Source of the DNA: JAUNSR01 sp036655755 | GTDB taxonomy: Bacteria; Bacteroidota; Bacteroidia; Bacteroidales; JAUNSR01 | Assembly: GCA_036655755.1 (NCBI GenBank) | Contig: JAVVPN010000040.1 | Location: forward strand, 1 to 25,692 | DNA length: 25,692 nt | Reading direction: 5' to 3' | Shown here: positions 15,812 through 23,189 of the stretch, piece by piece | Layout: every line of letters starts with the position of its first letter | Numbering within the stretch: position 1 is the stretch's first letter | Program-made: the position numbers and the translations under genes | Notes under the pieces: generated by a model | Databases searched by the model: none | What the model was told of the DNA's origin: nothing | Seen by the model: the letters and a program-made list of their open reading frames with translations, nothing else

Positions 15812-15889
15812 CGCGTCCCGGTCGGGACGTGCGCATGTCCCGACCGGGACGCGCTCGTGTACGGCGTGGGACGCGCCCACGTCCCACGC
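15812..15889. repeat. GC-rich double inverted repeat (REP/BIME-like)
   Basis: Two perfect inverted repeats stand side by side. The first has 17-bp arms (15812-15828 and 15837-15853; CGCGTCCCGGTCGGGAC) around an 8-nt loop, and each arm is itself a small palindrome (GTCCCG/CGGGAC). The second has 9-bp arms (15864-15872 and 15881-15889; GCGTGGGAC) around an 8-nt loop. Both units carry GGGACG cores. The patch is far richer in G+C than its surroundings, lies between convergent genes and lacks a U-tract. These traits fit repetitive extragenic palindromes; copies elsewhere in the genome cannot be seen from this window. Open frames across it are by-products of its composition. Confidence 0.6.
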
Positions 15890-15935
15890 AGGAGACACCC
15901 TTTTATATGAAACCCAATAACCGGAAAATAGAAAA

Positions 15936-15980
15936 GGTGATCTATTTCACGAGCCATCCGACTCTTGAAAATAGATCACC
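15936..15980 (-). terminator. Terminator of the DEAD-box helicase gene
   Basis: A long hairpin pairs GGTGATCTATTT (15936-15947) with AAATAGATCACC (15969-15980), extended inward by TTTCA/TGAAA and GAG/CTC with one mismatch and a one-base bulge. On the minus strand it is followed by TTTTCTATTTT, a good U-tract, about 40 nt past the helicase stop. It may also stop plus-strand transcripts from the antiporter. Confidence 0.75.
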
Positions 15981-16017
15981 TATCTTTATAGTATCCCCGA
16001 AGGGAGCAGTAGCTTAA

Positions 16018-17787
16018 TTAACCGTTTCTACGACGACGTTCGGTACGAACACCAGAAGAGTCACGATCGCGGCGCTCACGACGGAAACCGCCTCCACCGC
16101 CTTCAGGACGACGACCACGATCGCGGCGCTCAAAGCCACCCGAACGACGTCCGTCATTTCCTTTTTTATCCTGTGCGATCTCTACCGAGATCTCACGACC
16201 GTTGAAACTAGCACCGGCCAAACCGCTCAATACGTTGCGTGCATCCGCTTCAGGCACCTCAAAGAATGAGAAGTTTTGAAGCACGTCGATTTTACCAACT
16301 TCAACACGACGCTGCAAGTTCTGGTTAAGTGATTCGATCAGGGTATTCGGATAGAATCCGTCTGTTTTACCCATATTGATAAAGATACGAGTGTATCCCG
16401 ATTCACCGCGACGACGACGATCGCCACCTTCTCTCGGTTCGCGAGAACGGCTGTTTTCGTCCGGAATATCCAGTTCGGCAGCTCCTTTGTAGTATTCCAA
16501 CAAACGGTTGAATTCAAGAGAAACCACGCGTTTGATCAAATCTTCAGTGCTAAGCCATTCTAGTTTTTTGTAGATCGGATCCAGGTACTGAGCAATTTCT
16601 TCCTCATCAACTTTCACCTTTTCAATACGGTCTACCAAGTTGAACAATTGTTTTTCGCAAATCTGTTCTCCTGTAGGAATCGTACCTTTTTCGAATTTCT
16701 TCTGGATGATACGTTCGATTTCGCGCAAACGGCCTTTTTCACGAACGTGTGTAATCGCGATAGAGATACCTGATTTACCGGCACGACCTGTACGACCGCT
16801 TCGGTGTGTGTATGTTTCAACATCTTCAGGTAAACCATAGTTGATTACGTGAGTCAGGTTGTCAACGTCAAGACCACGAGCAGCCACATCGGTAGCAACC
16901 AGGATCTGGATGTTTTTAACGCGGAATTTCTGCATTACCGCATCACGCTGTGCCTGTGAAAGCTCACCGTGTAACGAATCGGCGCTGTAGCCATCCTGAA
17001 TCAACATATCGGCAATCTCCTGAGTCTCTTTACGAGTACGGCAGAATACGATACCGTAGATGCTCGGATAGAAGTCGGCGATACGTTTTAGGGCTGCATA
17101 TTTATCTTTTGCGTGAACCACATAATAAAGGTGTTTCACGTTTTTATTGCCTTCGTTTTTATGACCAATCGTAATTTCTTTCGGATTGTTCATGTATTTT
17201 TTAGAGATACGTGCGATTTCTGCAGGCATTGTAGCCGAGAACAACAACGTATTGCGTGTATCCGGAACTTCAGCAAGGATCGAGTTGATGCTTTCTGTGA
17301 ATCCCATGTTCAGCATTTCGTCGGCCTCATCCATGATCACGTATTTCACTTTGTCAAGATGTACCGTTTTACGGTTCATCAGGTCAAGCAAACGACCAGG
17401 AGTGGCAACTACGATATGAACACCTTTTTTCAATGAACGAATCTGGCTGTCGATGCTTGAACCACCGTAAACAGGCAAGATATGAAGTCCTTTGATGTAT
17501 TTCGCAAAGTCCTGTAGGTCGCCGGCGATCTGAAGACAAAGTTCGCGGGTCGGACAAAGGATTAAAGCTTGAGGTTGATTGTTCTCTATATCGATTTTCT
17601 GTAGTACCGGCAAACCAAATGCAGCGGTCTTTCCTGTTCCTGTTTGAGCAAGTGCTACCACGTCGGTATCGGCACTCAATAGGTAAGGAATTACCTCTTC
17701 CTGCACGGGCATCGGGTTTTCAAAACCCATTTCAGTAATAGCTTTAAGAATCTCTGAGCTAATACCTATTTCTTCGAATGTTTTCAT
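16018..17787 (-). CDS. deaD: DEAD-box ATP-dependent RNA helicase (DeaD/CsdA-like)
   Basis: The 589-residue protein has the full helicase motif set: Q motif (GFENPMPVQ, to residue 29), AQTGTGKT (47-54), PTRELCLQ, TPGRLLDL, DEAD (153-156), SAT (184-186), IVFCRTR, VATDVAARGLD and HRSGRTGRAG. After the two RecA-like domains come a linker, a DbpA-type RNA-binding domain (about 472-550, starting YTRIFINMGKTDGF) and a basic Arg/Gly-rich tail to the end. This arrangement is that of DeaD/CsdA helicases, which unwind structured RNA in ribosome assembly and mRNA decay, especially in the cold. It is a single-gene unit with its own promoter, a roughly 130-nt folded leader and a strong terminator. Symbol by architecture; other paralogues may exist. 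Confidence 0.92.
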   Translation of the reverse strand: MKTFEEIGISSEILKAITEMGFENPMPVQEEVIPYLLSADTDVVALAQTGTGKTAAFGLPVLQKIDIENNQPQALILCPTRELCLQIAGDLQDFAKYIKGLHILPVYGGSSIDSQIRSLKKGVHIVVATPGRLLDLMNRKTVHLDKVKYVIMDEADEMLNMGFTESINSILAEVPDTRNTLLFSATMPAEIARISKKYMNNPKEITIGHKNEGNKNVKHLYYVVHAKDKYAALKRIADFYPSIYGIVFCRTRKETQEIADMLIQDGYSADSLHGELSQAQRDAVMQKFRVKNIQILVATDVAARGLDVDNLTHVINYGLPEDVETYTHRSGRTGRAGKSGISIAITHVREKGRLREIERIIQKKFEKGTIPTGEQICEKQLFNLVDRIEKVKVDEEEIAQYLDPIYKKLEWLSTEDLIKRVVSLEFNRLLEYYKGAAELDIPDENSRSREPREGGDRRRRGESGYTRIFINMGKTDGFYPNTLIESLNQNLQRRVEVGKIDVLQNFSFFEVPEADARNVLSGLAGASFNGREISVEIAQDKKGNDGRRSGGFERRDRGRRPEGGGGGFRRERRDRDSSGVRTERRRRNG

Positions 17788-17807
17788 TATGTAAAATGTA
17801 ATTTGAA

Positions 17808-17902
17808 GTCAATAGGAATCAGGAGTAGAGAATATTTCGCCCCTCGCGAGCTAAGTTTAAAGAAGGTCGTCATGTTAATACAGACCGAACAAACCTATTG
17901 AC
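17808..17902 (-). promoter_or_regulatory. Closed, foldable leader of deaD
   Basis: Within the presumed 5' leader, GTCAATAGG (17902-17894) and its exact complement CCTATTGAC (17816-17808) would form a 9-bp closing helix around 77 nt, 20 nt before the ATG. Inside, GGTC-TGT-ATTA-ACA-TGAC-GACC can form a bulged hairpin and CTCGCGAG is a palindrome. Long structured leaders are known for cold-shock helicases; regulation here is inference. Confidence 0.45.
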
Positions 17903-17923
17903 AGTAATTTGAAATAACGGATG

Positions 17924-17931
17924 CAAAGGTA
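17924..17931 (-). promoter_or_regulatory. -7 box of deaD
   Basis: TACCTTTG on the minus strand, followed by C, is an exact Bacteroidetes -7 element. Transcription would begin near 17920, about 130 nt before the ATG. The -33 region (ATTTTA) is weak. The 243-bp spacer 17788-18030 holds only this promoter and the leader. Confidence 0.55.
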
Positions 17932-18030
17932 GGGATATATTTCCGATTAATAAAATGGTAATCGGCTTCTAAAGAATAAAATTGCATTAAAATAGAATTA
18001 GGATGTTAATTAAGACCGGTTTAAGTCTGT

Positions 18031-19080
18031 CTATTCTAGCAAAATAGCTTTTAAGCGATTACAATCGTTTTCATCCACTCCGAGCTCGATATGGAGAAAC
18101 TCTTTTATCGATCCGTATTTACGCTTAATGAGCTCAAGAGCAGAGTTCAGATAACGTTCGTCACTTACCATCATAGAGGTAATGGCATCTTGCGACTCGA
18201 GCGGAAGCGTCATTGCCTGCGCTGCCACTGCGCGCATGTTAAAATACTTGTTGCTTAATAAATAATCTTCTATAATCGCTTGTTCGGGCATATCCAATGC
18301 ACCTAAAACAAGAGCTGTAGCGATGCTGCTCTGAATATTGCCGTAACGGCAAGATAAAATGACGGGATAATTCTTTTCTTCCAGCAGAACGTCAAACATC
18401 CTGCGGAAAGACTCTTTGTTCATCAGCACCATATCCCTGAAGACATCTTGCATAAATACGATGGCATCTCCCCGTTTAAACTGTTGTCTGTAAACCCGGG
18501 GTAAGGGATTGGAACGTTGGGCTATCACCGGAAAATGAAACTGATTTTTAATTCCCGCTGTAGTGGATAGATGTGGATTAACTACAACTGACCGAAGATC
18601 GATAATTGTTTTGACTCTCATTTTTGCGATCCGTTTGGCATCAATATCACTTATGGAGTCTAACTTACCGGATCGATACAGTCTACCCCATTTCAACGTA
18701 TGATAGTCGGCATTCACATAGCCGCCTACGTCTCGGAAATTCTCAACGGTAGGAAACTTCTGACAGCGTACGCCAACAATTGTCCTAACATTATCCGGGA
18801 AGATAAGAAGGAAATAGCATCTGCTCAGGCTGCCCTTAATTACAATATCAGCACGTCCTTTAGAGATAAGTTCTTTGCCAACAGGCTTTCTCAAATCGAA
18901 CTTTTCAGGATCAGCAGAAGAAAAGATTTCTACCTCGCCTTCTATCCGTGGGGATACTTCCCACTTAACCACATAGTTATATACGTCTGTAACTTCACAT
19001 ACAGACTGAACCTCATAACTTTGGGTTACGCATGCACTTAAAAATAATAAGGATAGCAGGAAGAATACATAACGAATCAT
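18031..19080 (-). CDS. Lipoprotein tyrosine-phosphatase-like protein, probably inactive
   Basis: A 349-residue lipoprotein (lipobox LSAC, Cys17) with a short beta region (about 25-105) followed by a Y_phosphatase3-type domain: ENFRDVGGY (113-121), WGRLYRSGKL (131-140), TIIDLRS (158-164). The phosphate-binding loop, normally HC-x5-R with GKDRTG, reads SCRYGNIQSS: Cys244 is kept but the essential Arg is Gln250, and the preceding His and the K-D pair are also lost. The codon is CAG, clearly readable, with the frame intact on both sides. It therefore looks like a pseudophosphatase in the periplasm, perhaps binding a phosphorylated ligand. Family membership is well supported; loss of activity is inferred from the motif. 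It appears to be monocistronic. Confidence 0.85.
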   Translation of the reverse strand: MIRYVFFLLSLLFLSACVTQSYEVQSVCEVTDVYNYVVKWEVSPRIEGEVEIFSSADPEKFDLRKPVGKELISKGRADIVIKGSLSRCYFLLIFPDNVRTIVGVRCQKFPTVENFRDVGGYVNADYHTLKWGRLYRSGKLDSISDIDAKRIAKMRVKTIIDLRSVVVNPHLSTTAGIKNQFHFPVIAQRSNPLPRVYRQQFKRGDAIVFMQDVFRDMVLMNKESFRRMFDVLLEEKNYPVILSCRYGNIQSSIATALVLGALDMPEQAIIEDYLLSNKYFNMRAVAAQAMTLPLESQDAITSMMVSDERYLNSALELIKRKYGSIKEFLHIELGVDENDCNRLKAILLE

Positions 19081-19101
19081 ATAAAACTAATTTTACAGCT
19101 G

Positions 19102-19136
19102 CAAAGATATTATTTGTATGAGCGATGAATAGCAAA
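19102..19136 (-). promoter_or_regulatory. Promoter of the phosphatase-like lipoprotein gene
   Basis: On the minus strand TATCTTTG (19109-19102), followed by C, is an exact -7 element 21 nt before the ATG. TTTG at 19136-19133 could be the -33 element, but the spacing (23 bp) is longer than usual. Confidence 0.5.
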
Positions 19137-19154
19137 TTATCGAGTAAAAAATTA

Positions 19155-20090
19155 TTAATATATCATTTTATCTTTCAATTTGTCAGCAAAACTAAGAGAA
19201 ATATAATTTTCATCCTGCCCACACACTTCTACTGCAAACTGTTGCCCTGTTTCAATAACCCGATCCCACATCGTTTCACTCAATGTCGACAGATTTTCTA
19301 AGGTAATATTATATTTCAACACGGCATACAATATCCCGGCATTTAAAGCATCGCCCGCGCCAATCAGACTTACCGGACTGGCAGGGAGGGCCGGATAATG
19401 CTTGGAGATGCCCGGCGTTCTCAGATATACTCCTTCGGCTCCATCCGTACAAATAAAGAACGGACAATAAAACCGGATATGATTCCGGTAAATTTTGTCG
19501 ATATCCGTTTCATTATAGATATTACGGAAATCTTCGCGTGAGCCACGCACGATATCTGCAAATTCAAGATTCTCGATAATCGAGGGCATCACATGGAGGG
19601 CACGTGCCGCATGATTGCTCCTAAAGTTCGGATCATAGTAAACGAGAGCCTTGCGTTCTTTGGCATATTGCAATAAATCGACCAATACCGGACGCAATTC
19701 CGGTTTAAGCGAATAATAAGATCCGAAAATCAAAATATCGTCGGCGTCAATACGTGGCCATACGATATCCAACCGGTCGGCCGGATAGTTCATATAAAAC
19801 TCATAGCTGGCTTCATGATGCTGATCAAGGAAAGCCAATGACACGGGCGACTGACCGTCGTAATACCGATACATATGCTGGGTACTGATATTATTCTGCT
19901 CCATAAACCGCAGGATAATATCTCCGACCCGATCTTTTCCGATTTCGCTCAGAAAGGTGGGTTGTAACCCCAAGCGGCCTAAAGAGATCATACTGTTAAA
20001 GACCGATCCTCCCGGAACAGCTTTAAACGGCATTTCATCTTTAAAAAGAATATCAAAAATTGTTTCTCCGATTCCAATAATTCGACGCAT
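19155..20090 (-). CDS. PfkB-family carbohydrate kinase (fructokinase-like)
   Basis: The 311-residue cytoplasmic protein belongs to the ribokinase/PfkB family, which phosphorylates sugars or nucleosides with ATP. It shows the N-terminal GIGETIFDILF and PGGSVFNSMISLGRLG (26-41, PfkB signature 1 region) and GAGDALNAGIL (244-254) with the catalytic base Asp247. Overall it resembles bacterial fructokinases, but the substrate cannot be told from sequence alone. It follows the SIS-domain isomerase gene on the same strand with an 80-nt gap that holds a long hairpin, so the two may be partly co-expressed. A sugar-phosphate isomerase/kinase pair is a sensible functional link, though not proven. Confidence 0.9.
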   Translation of the reverse strand: MRRIIGIGETIFDILFKDEMPFKAVPGGSVFNSMISLGRLGLQPTFLSEIGKDRVGDIILRFMEQNNISTQHMYRYYDGQSPVSLAFLDQHHEASYEFYMNYPADRLDIVWPRIDADDILIFGSYYSLKPELRPVLVDLLQYAKERKALVYYDPNFRSNHAARALHVMPSIIENLEFADIVRGSREDFRNIYNETDIDKIYRNHIRFYCPFFICTDGAEGVYLRTPGISKHYPALPASPVSLIGAGDALNAGILYAVLKYNITLENLSTLSETMWDRVIETGQQFAVEVCGQDENYISLSFADKLKDKMIY

Positions 20091-20112
20091 CCGAATAAGT
20101 AGAGTTTATGCA

Positions 20113-20160
20113 ACAAACGCTAAAAGAGACTCTCTTTGATAAGATTCTTTTAGCGTTTGT
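20113..20160 (-). terminator. Long hairpin between SIS and PfkB genes
   Basis: A perfect 15-bp stem (ACAAACGCTAAAAGA, 20113-20127, with its complement at 20146-20160) encloses 18 nt, 10 nt after the SIS gene stop. On the minus strand it is followed by TGCATAAAC rather than a U-run, so it may attenuate or protect the upstream mRNA rather than terminate fully. Confidence 0.5.
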
Positions 20161-20169
20161 AGTAATGGT

Positions 20170-20781
20170 TTATTTTTCTGTCTGACTCTGAGATCTCGAT
20201 TTTTCACCAAGATAACCGCCATGATGACGTTTAGCATACTGTTCATTATCGAAATGAATCTGCTGCATGGTATTGACAACCAACAAATCGCCGATTACCG
20301 TCATCATTGTGGTAGAGGTGGTCGGAGTAAGCCCCAACGGACATACTTCGCCCGGATTGCCTGTATACAAGCAGATATCCGCTTCCTGGGAAAGAGGACT
20401 CTCCTGATTGCCGGTAATCACAATAAATTTAATATCAGGGTTCAAACGGTGGGCCAATGTGGTGAGTTCAATAATTTCACGCGTCTTTCCTGAATTTGAA
20501 ATCAAAAGCATCACGTCGTTCTTCTGGATCACCCCCAGATCTCCATGCTGCGCTTCGCTTGGATGAAGAAAAATGGCAGGCGTACCTGTCGAACAAAAAG
20601 TAGTGGCAATGTTCATCCCGATCTGGCCGGCTTTTCCCATCCCGCTGATCACCAGTTTACCACCTTTATGATGTACCTGCTCGATAATTAAAGAAACAGC
20701 TTTTTCATAATCATCCGTAACGGGCAGATTCAGGATAGCATCGGCTTCCCGTTGAAGGATAGAGCGAATAATTCCTTTCAT
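20170..20781 (-). CDS. SIS-domain sugar-phosphate isomerase (KdsD/GutQ-like, no CBS domains)
   Basis: This 203-residue protein contains one SIS domain with the marks of arabinose-5-phosphate isomerases: SGMGKAGQIG (46-55), HPSEAQHGDLGVI (73-85; family HPGEAxHGDLG), SNSGKTREI (95-103) and LTPTTSTTMM. KdsD-type enzymes make arabinose 5-phosphate for Kdo and are usually about 320 residues with two C-terminal CBS domains. Those are absent here, and the protein ends in a short polar tail rather than breaking off, so it is a natural single-domain form. Either it makes arabinose 5-phosphate or isomerises another sugar phosphate for the kinase encoded next. The gene is divergent from the M16 peptidase gene. 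Confidence 0.88.
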   Translation of the reverse strand: MKGIIRSILQREADAILNLPVTDDYEKAVSLIIEQVHHKGGKLVISGMGKAGQIGMNIATTFCSTGTPAIFLHPSEAQHGDLGVIQKNDVMLLISNSGKTREIIELTTLAHRLNPDIKFIVITGNQESPLSQEADICLYTGNPGEVCPLGLTPTTSTTMMTVIGDLLVVNTMQQIHFDNEQYAKRHHGGYLGEKSRSQSQTEK

Positions 20782-20813
20782 TTATATATATGTATAATTA
20801 AAACGATACCCTG

Positions 20814-20837
20814 CAAAAGTATTTATTTTTACTTTTG
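20814..20837. promoter_or_regulatory. Symmetric divergent -7 boxes between SIS and M16 genes
   Basis: CAAAAGTA (20814-20821) and TACTTTTG (20830-20837) form a perfect 8-bp inverted repeat with an 8-nt spacer. Read outward, each arm is an exact TAnnTTTG: the minus arm lies 33 nt before the SIS ATG and the plus arm 24 nt before the M16 ATG. Neither has a clear -33 TTG. Confidence 0.5.
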
Positions 20838-20860
20838 TATCCTAACATAAAAAGAGATAC

Positions 20861-22081
20861 ATGCATTATCAGCACGCAACCTTACCCAATGGACTACGGG
20901 TTATCCATATGCCCATTACCGGACCCGTATCCTATTGCGGGTTTGCCATCAATGTGGGAAGCCGCGATGAAATAGCCGGACAGGAAGGCATGGCCCACTT
21001 TGTGGAACACATGATTTTCAAGGGAACAGAAAAACGCCGTTCGTGGCATATCCTGAACCGGATGGAAGCGGTAGGTGGCGAATTAAACGCCTACACATCA
21101 AAAGAAGAGACTTTCGTCTATTCGGTTTTTATGGAGGAGCATTTTAATCGCGCCTGCGAACTGATCTGCGATCTGGTACAACACTCCCGCTTCCCCGAGA
21201 ATGAAATCGAAAAAGAAACGGACGTTATTCTGGATGAAATCAACTCTTATAAAGATAATCCGCCCGAACTGATTTACGACGAATTTGAAAACCTGCTTTT
21301 CACACAGCATGCGCTGGGTCATAATATCCTTGGTGAAGAATCTACCCTCGAATCTTTCTCGTCGGAAATGGGTCAGGCTTTTCTCGACCAATGGTATCAC
21401 CCCTCGAATATGGTTTTCTTTTCGGTAGGCAGTACCGACTTCCGTAAAATCATCGCCGCCCTCAACCGTTATTATCAGCCGGACAACAGCGAATGGAAGG
21501 GGAACAAGCGAATACAACCCCATGCGGCGAAAGGTTCGTTTCTGAAGGAATCGAAAGACACGCACCAAGCCCATGTACTGATTGGAAGCCAGGCATACAA
21601 TATGTTTCATGCCGACCGTTCGACACTCGCCCTGCTTAACAATATACTGGGCGGACCGGGTATGAACAGCCGCCTGAACGTAAGCCTGAGAGAAAAGAAG
21701 GGATACGTTTATCAGGTTGAATCGGTGTATACCCCTTATACGGATACCGGAGTGTTTTCTATTTACTTCGGGTCAGACCAGAAAAAAGCAGAAAAATGTA
21801 TCGATCTGATAAATAAAGAACTGAAACGACTGCGCGACACCTCTCTGAGCGGCTCGCAACTCGAAGCTGCCAAACGCCAGATTCGTGGGCAGATCGGAAT
21901 CGCCGCCGACAACAAAGAGGGTACGGCGATGGGAATGGCCAAATCGTTTCTTCATTATAACAAATACGATTCGACCGAAGAGGCGTTTGCCCGGATCGAA
22001 CAAATCACCTCGTCTGATATCCTGAAAGCAGCCAATGATATTTTTGATGAATCAAAGCTTTCTACATTAATCTATGTTTAA
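20861..22081 (+). CDS. M16-family zinc metallopeptidase
   Basis: A 406-residue peptidase of the M16 (pitrilysin/processing peptidase) family. The inverted zinc motif HFVEH is at 46-50 and the third ligand, Glu126 in VILDEI, follows 76 residues later as expected. The second half carries the family's GGPGMNSRLNVSLREKKGYVYQVES segment (substrate-binding Arg-Tyr), here spanning about 265-290. No signal peptide is seen, so it should act in the cytoplasm. The length is that of the single-unit bacterial enzymes (about 410). Its last 8 nt overlap the start of the mnmA-like gene, so the two are translationally linked. Natural substrate unknown. Confidence 0.93.
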   Translation: MHYQHATLPNGLRVIHMPITGPVSYCGFAINVGSRDEIAGQEGMAHFVEHMIFKGTEKRRSWHILNRMEAVGGELNAYTSKEETFVYSVFMEEHFNRACELICDLVQHSRFPENEIEKETDVILDEINSYKDNPPELIYDEFENLLFTQHALGHNILGEESTLESFSSEMGQAFLDQWYHPSNMVFFSVGSTDFRKIIAALNRYYQPDNSEWKGNKRIQPHAAKGSFLKESKDTHQAHVLIGSQAYNMFHADRSTLALLNNILGGPGMNSRLNVSLREKKGYVYQVESVYTPYTDTGVFSIYFGSDQKKAEKCIDLINKELKRLRDTSLSGSQLEAAKRQIRGQIGIAADNKEGTAMGMAKSFLHYNKYDSTEEAFARIEQITSSDILKAANDIFDESKLSTLIYV

Positions 22082-23120
22082 AAATAAAGTCGTTTTAGGA
22101 ATGAGCGGGGGCACCGACAGCTCCATGTCTGCTATCCTGCTGCAAGAGCAGGGATATGAAGTGATCGGTGTAACGTTTATCTTTCATGACGGGGGCGAAC
22201 ATCACCTCGAAGACGCACGCCGGTTGGCAGAGCGGCTGAATATACGCCACATTGTTTACGATGCGCGCGATTTGTTCCGCGAAAAGATACTCAGTTATTT
22301 CGTAACCGAATATATGGATGGGAAAACGCCGGTTCCGTGTGTTTTATGCAACAATTACTTGAAATGGCCTTTACTGGCAAAGATCGCGGATCAAGAAGGA
22401 GCTTACCATATCGCAACCGGCCACTATGTGCAGACCGTTCTTGACGGCGACCGAATCCATATAAAAGCGGGTACCGACCCCGATAAAGACCAGTCTTTCT
22501 TCTTATGGGGATTGCCGCCCGAAATTCTGAAGCGGATGCTATTGCCTTTGGGCGACAGAAGCAAACGCGAAGTGAGGGAACTTGCCGCGGAGAAAGGATT
22601 TCGGCAGGTATCGGTCAAAAAAGATAGTCTGGGGGTATGTTTTTGCCCGGGCGACTACCGCGATTATCTGCGCCTGCAACCTGAGGCGGCTGCCATTGAG
22701 ACCGGATATTATGTTGACGTCGATGGCAAGATACTTGGGAAGCATGAAGGATATCCGTTTTACACCGTGGGGCAACGACGCGGATTAGGTATCAACTTGA
22801 ATCGGCCCACTTTTGTGAAAGAGATTCTCGCATCCGAAAACAAAGTGGTGCTTGCTCCGCTCGGAGATATGTATAAAACCGTCATGCATCTGAAAGACGT
22901 CGTAGTGAATTATCCCGACGAGGTGAGCCACGATAAGCCGGTCATCTGTAAAATCCGCTATCGCAAACAGGAAACACCGTGTCGGATCGACCTGCTAGCG
23001 GACCGGAAAGCGATTGTCACGTTTCTCGAACCGGTCAATTCAGTTGCGCCGGGACAAGCCGCGGCGTTCTATCTGAACGATTTGGTAGTAGGCGGAGGGA
23101 TTATTGTCTGTGCCGAGTAA
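22074..23120 (+). CDS. mnmA: MnmA-family tRNA 2-thiouridylase
   Basis: MnmA activates U34 of Glu/Gln/Lys tRNAs with ATP and inserts sulfur to give 2-thiouridine. The 348-residue protein has the PP-loop SGGTDSS (11-17; the common form is SGGVDSS), the active-site Cys92 in PCVLCNNYLKW, ATGHYV (114-119), DKDQSFFLW (137-145), the second Cys189 in DSLGVCFCPGDYR, and GQRRGLGI. The N-terminal loop after VTF is shorter than in E. coli, and two extra Cys (89 and 191) sit near the catalytic pair. Bacteroidota often carry two MnmA-like proteins, so this could be the secondary paralogue. It overlaps the M16 gene by 8 nt and ends at a strong terminator. Confidence 0.88.
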   Translation: MFKNKVVLGMSGGTDSSMSAILLQEQGYEVIGVTFIFHDGGEHHLEDARRLAERLNIRHIVYDARDLFREKILSYFVTEYMDGKTPVPCVLCNNYLKWPLLAKIADQEGAYHIATGHYVQTVLDGDRIHIKAGTDPDKDQSFFLWGLPPEILKRMLLPLGDRSKREVRELAAEKGFRQVSVKKDSLGVCFCPGDYRDYLRLQPEAAAIETGYYVDVDGKILGKHEGYPFYTVGQRRGLGINLNRPTFVKEILASENKVVLAPLGDMYKTVMHLKDVVVNYPDEVSHDKPVICKIRYRKQETPCRIDLLADRKAIVTFLEPVNSVAPGQAAAFYLNDLVVGGGIIVCAE

Positions 23121-23129
23121 AAATACAAA

Positions 23130-23165
23130 AAGGGCCTTAAGGATTTTGTTTTCCTTAAGGCCCTT
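23130..23165. terminator. Bidirectional terminator between mnmA and korB
   Basis: A perfect 14-bp stem (AAGGGCCTTAAGGA with its complement) closes an 8-nt loop between the convergent mnmA and korB genes. On the minus strand it runs into TTTTTGTATTTTT, a strong U-tract ending the kor operon. On the plus strand only CTTCTAT follows, a weaker stop for mnmA. Confidence 0.85.
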
Positions 23166-23189
23166 CTTCTATGGTTTATCTTAAATCAT

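Noticed and set aside
15666..16017. Two open frames on opposite strands (15666-15887 minus, 15829-16017 plus) across the spacer after the antiporter gene
   Set aside because: They are Arg/Gly/Pro-rich translations of the GC-rich inverted repeats and the terminator, without start signals or recognisable protein features.
19155..20090. DALN instead of the usual aromatic in the GAGD motif of the PfkB kinase as a sign of inactivity
   Set aside because: The catalytic Asp247 and the glycine frame are intact; Leu at this position is tolerated in the family.
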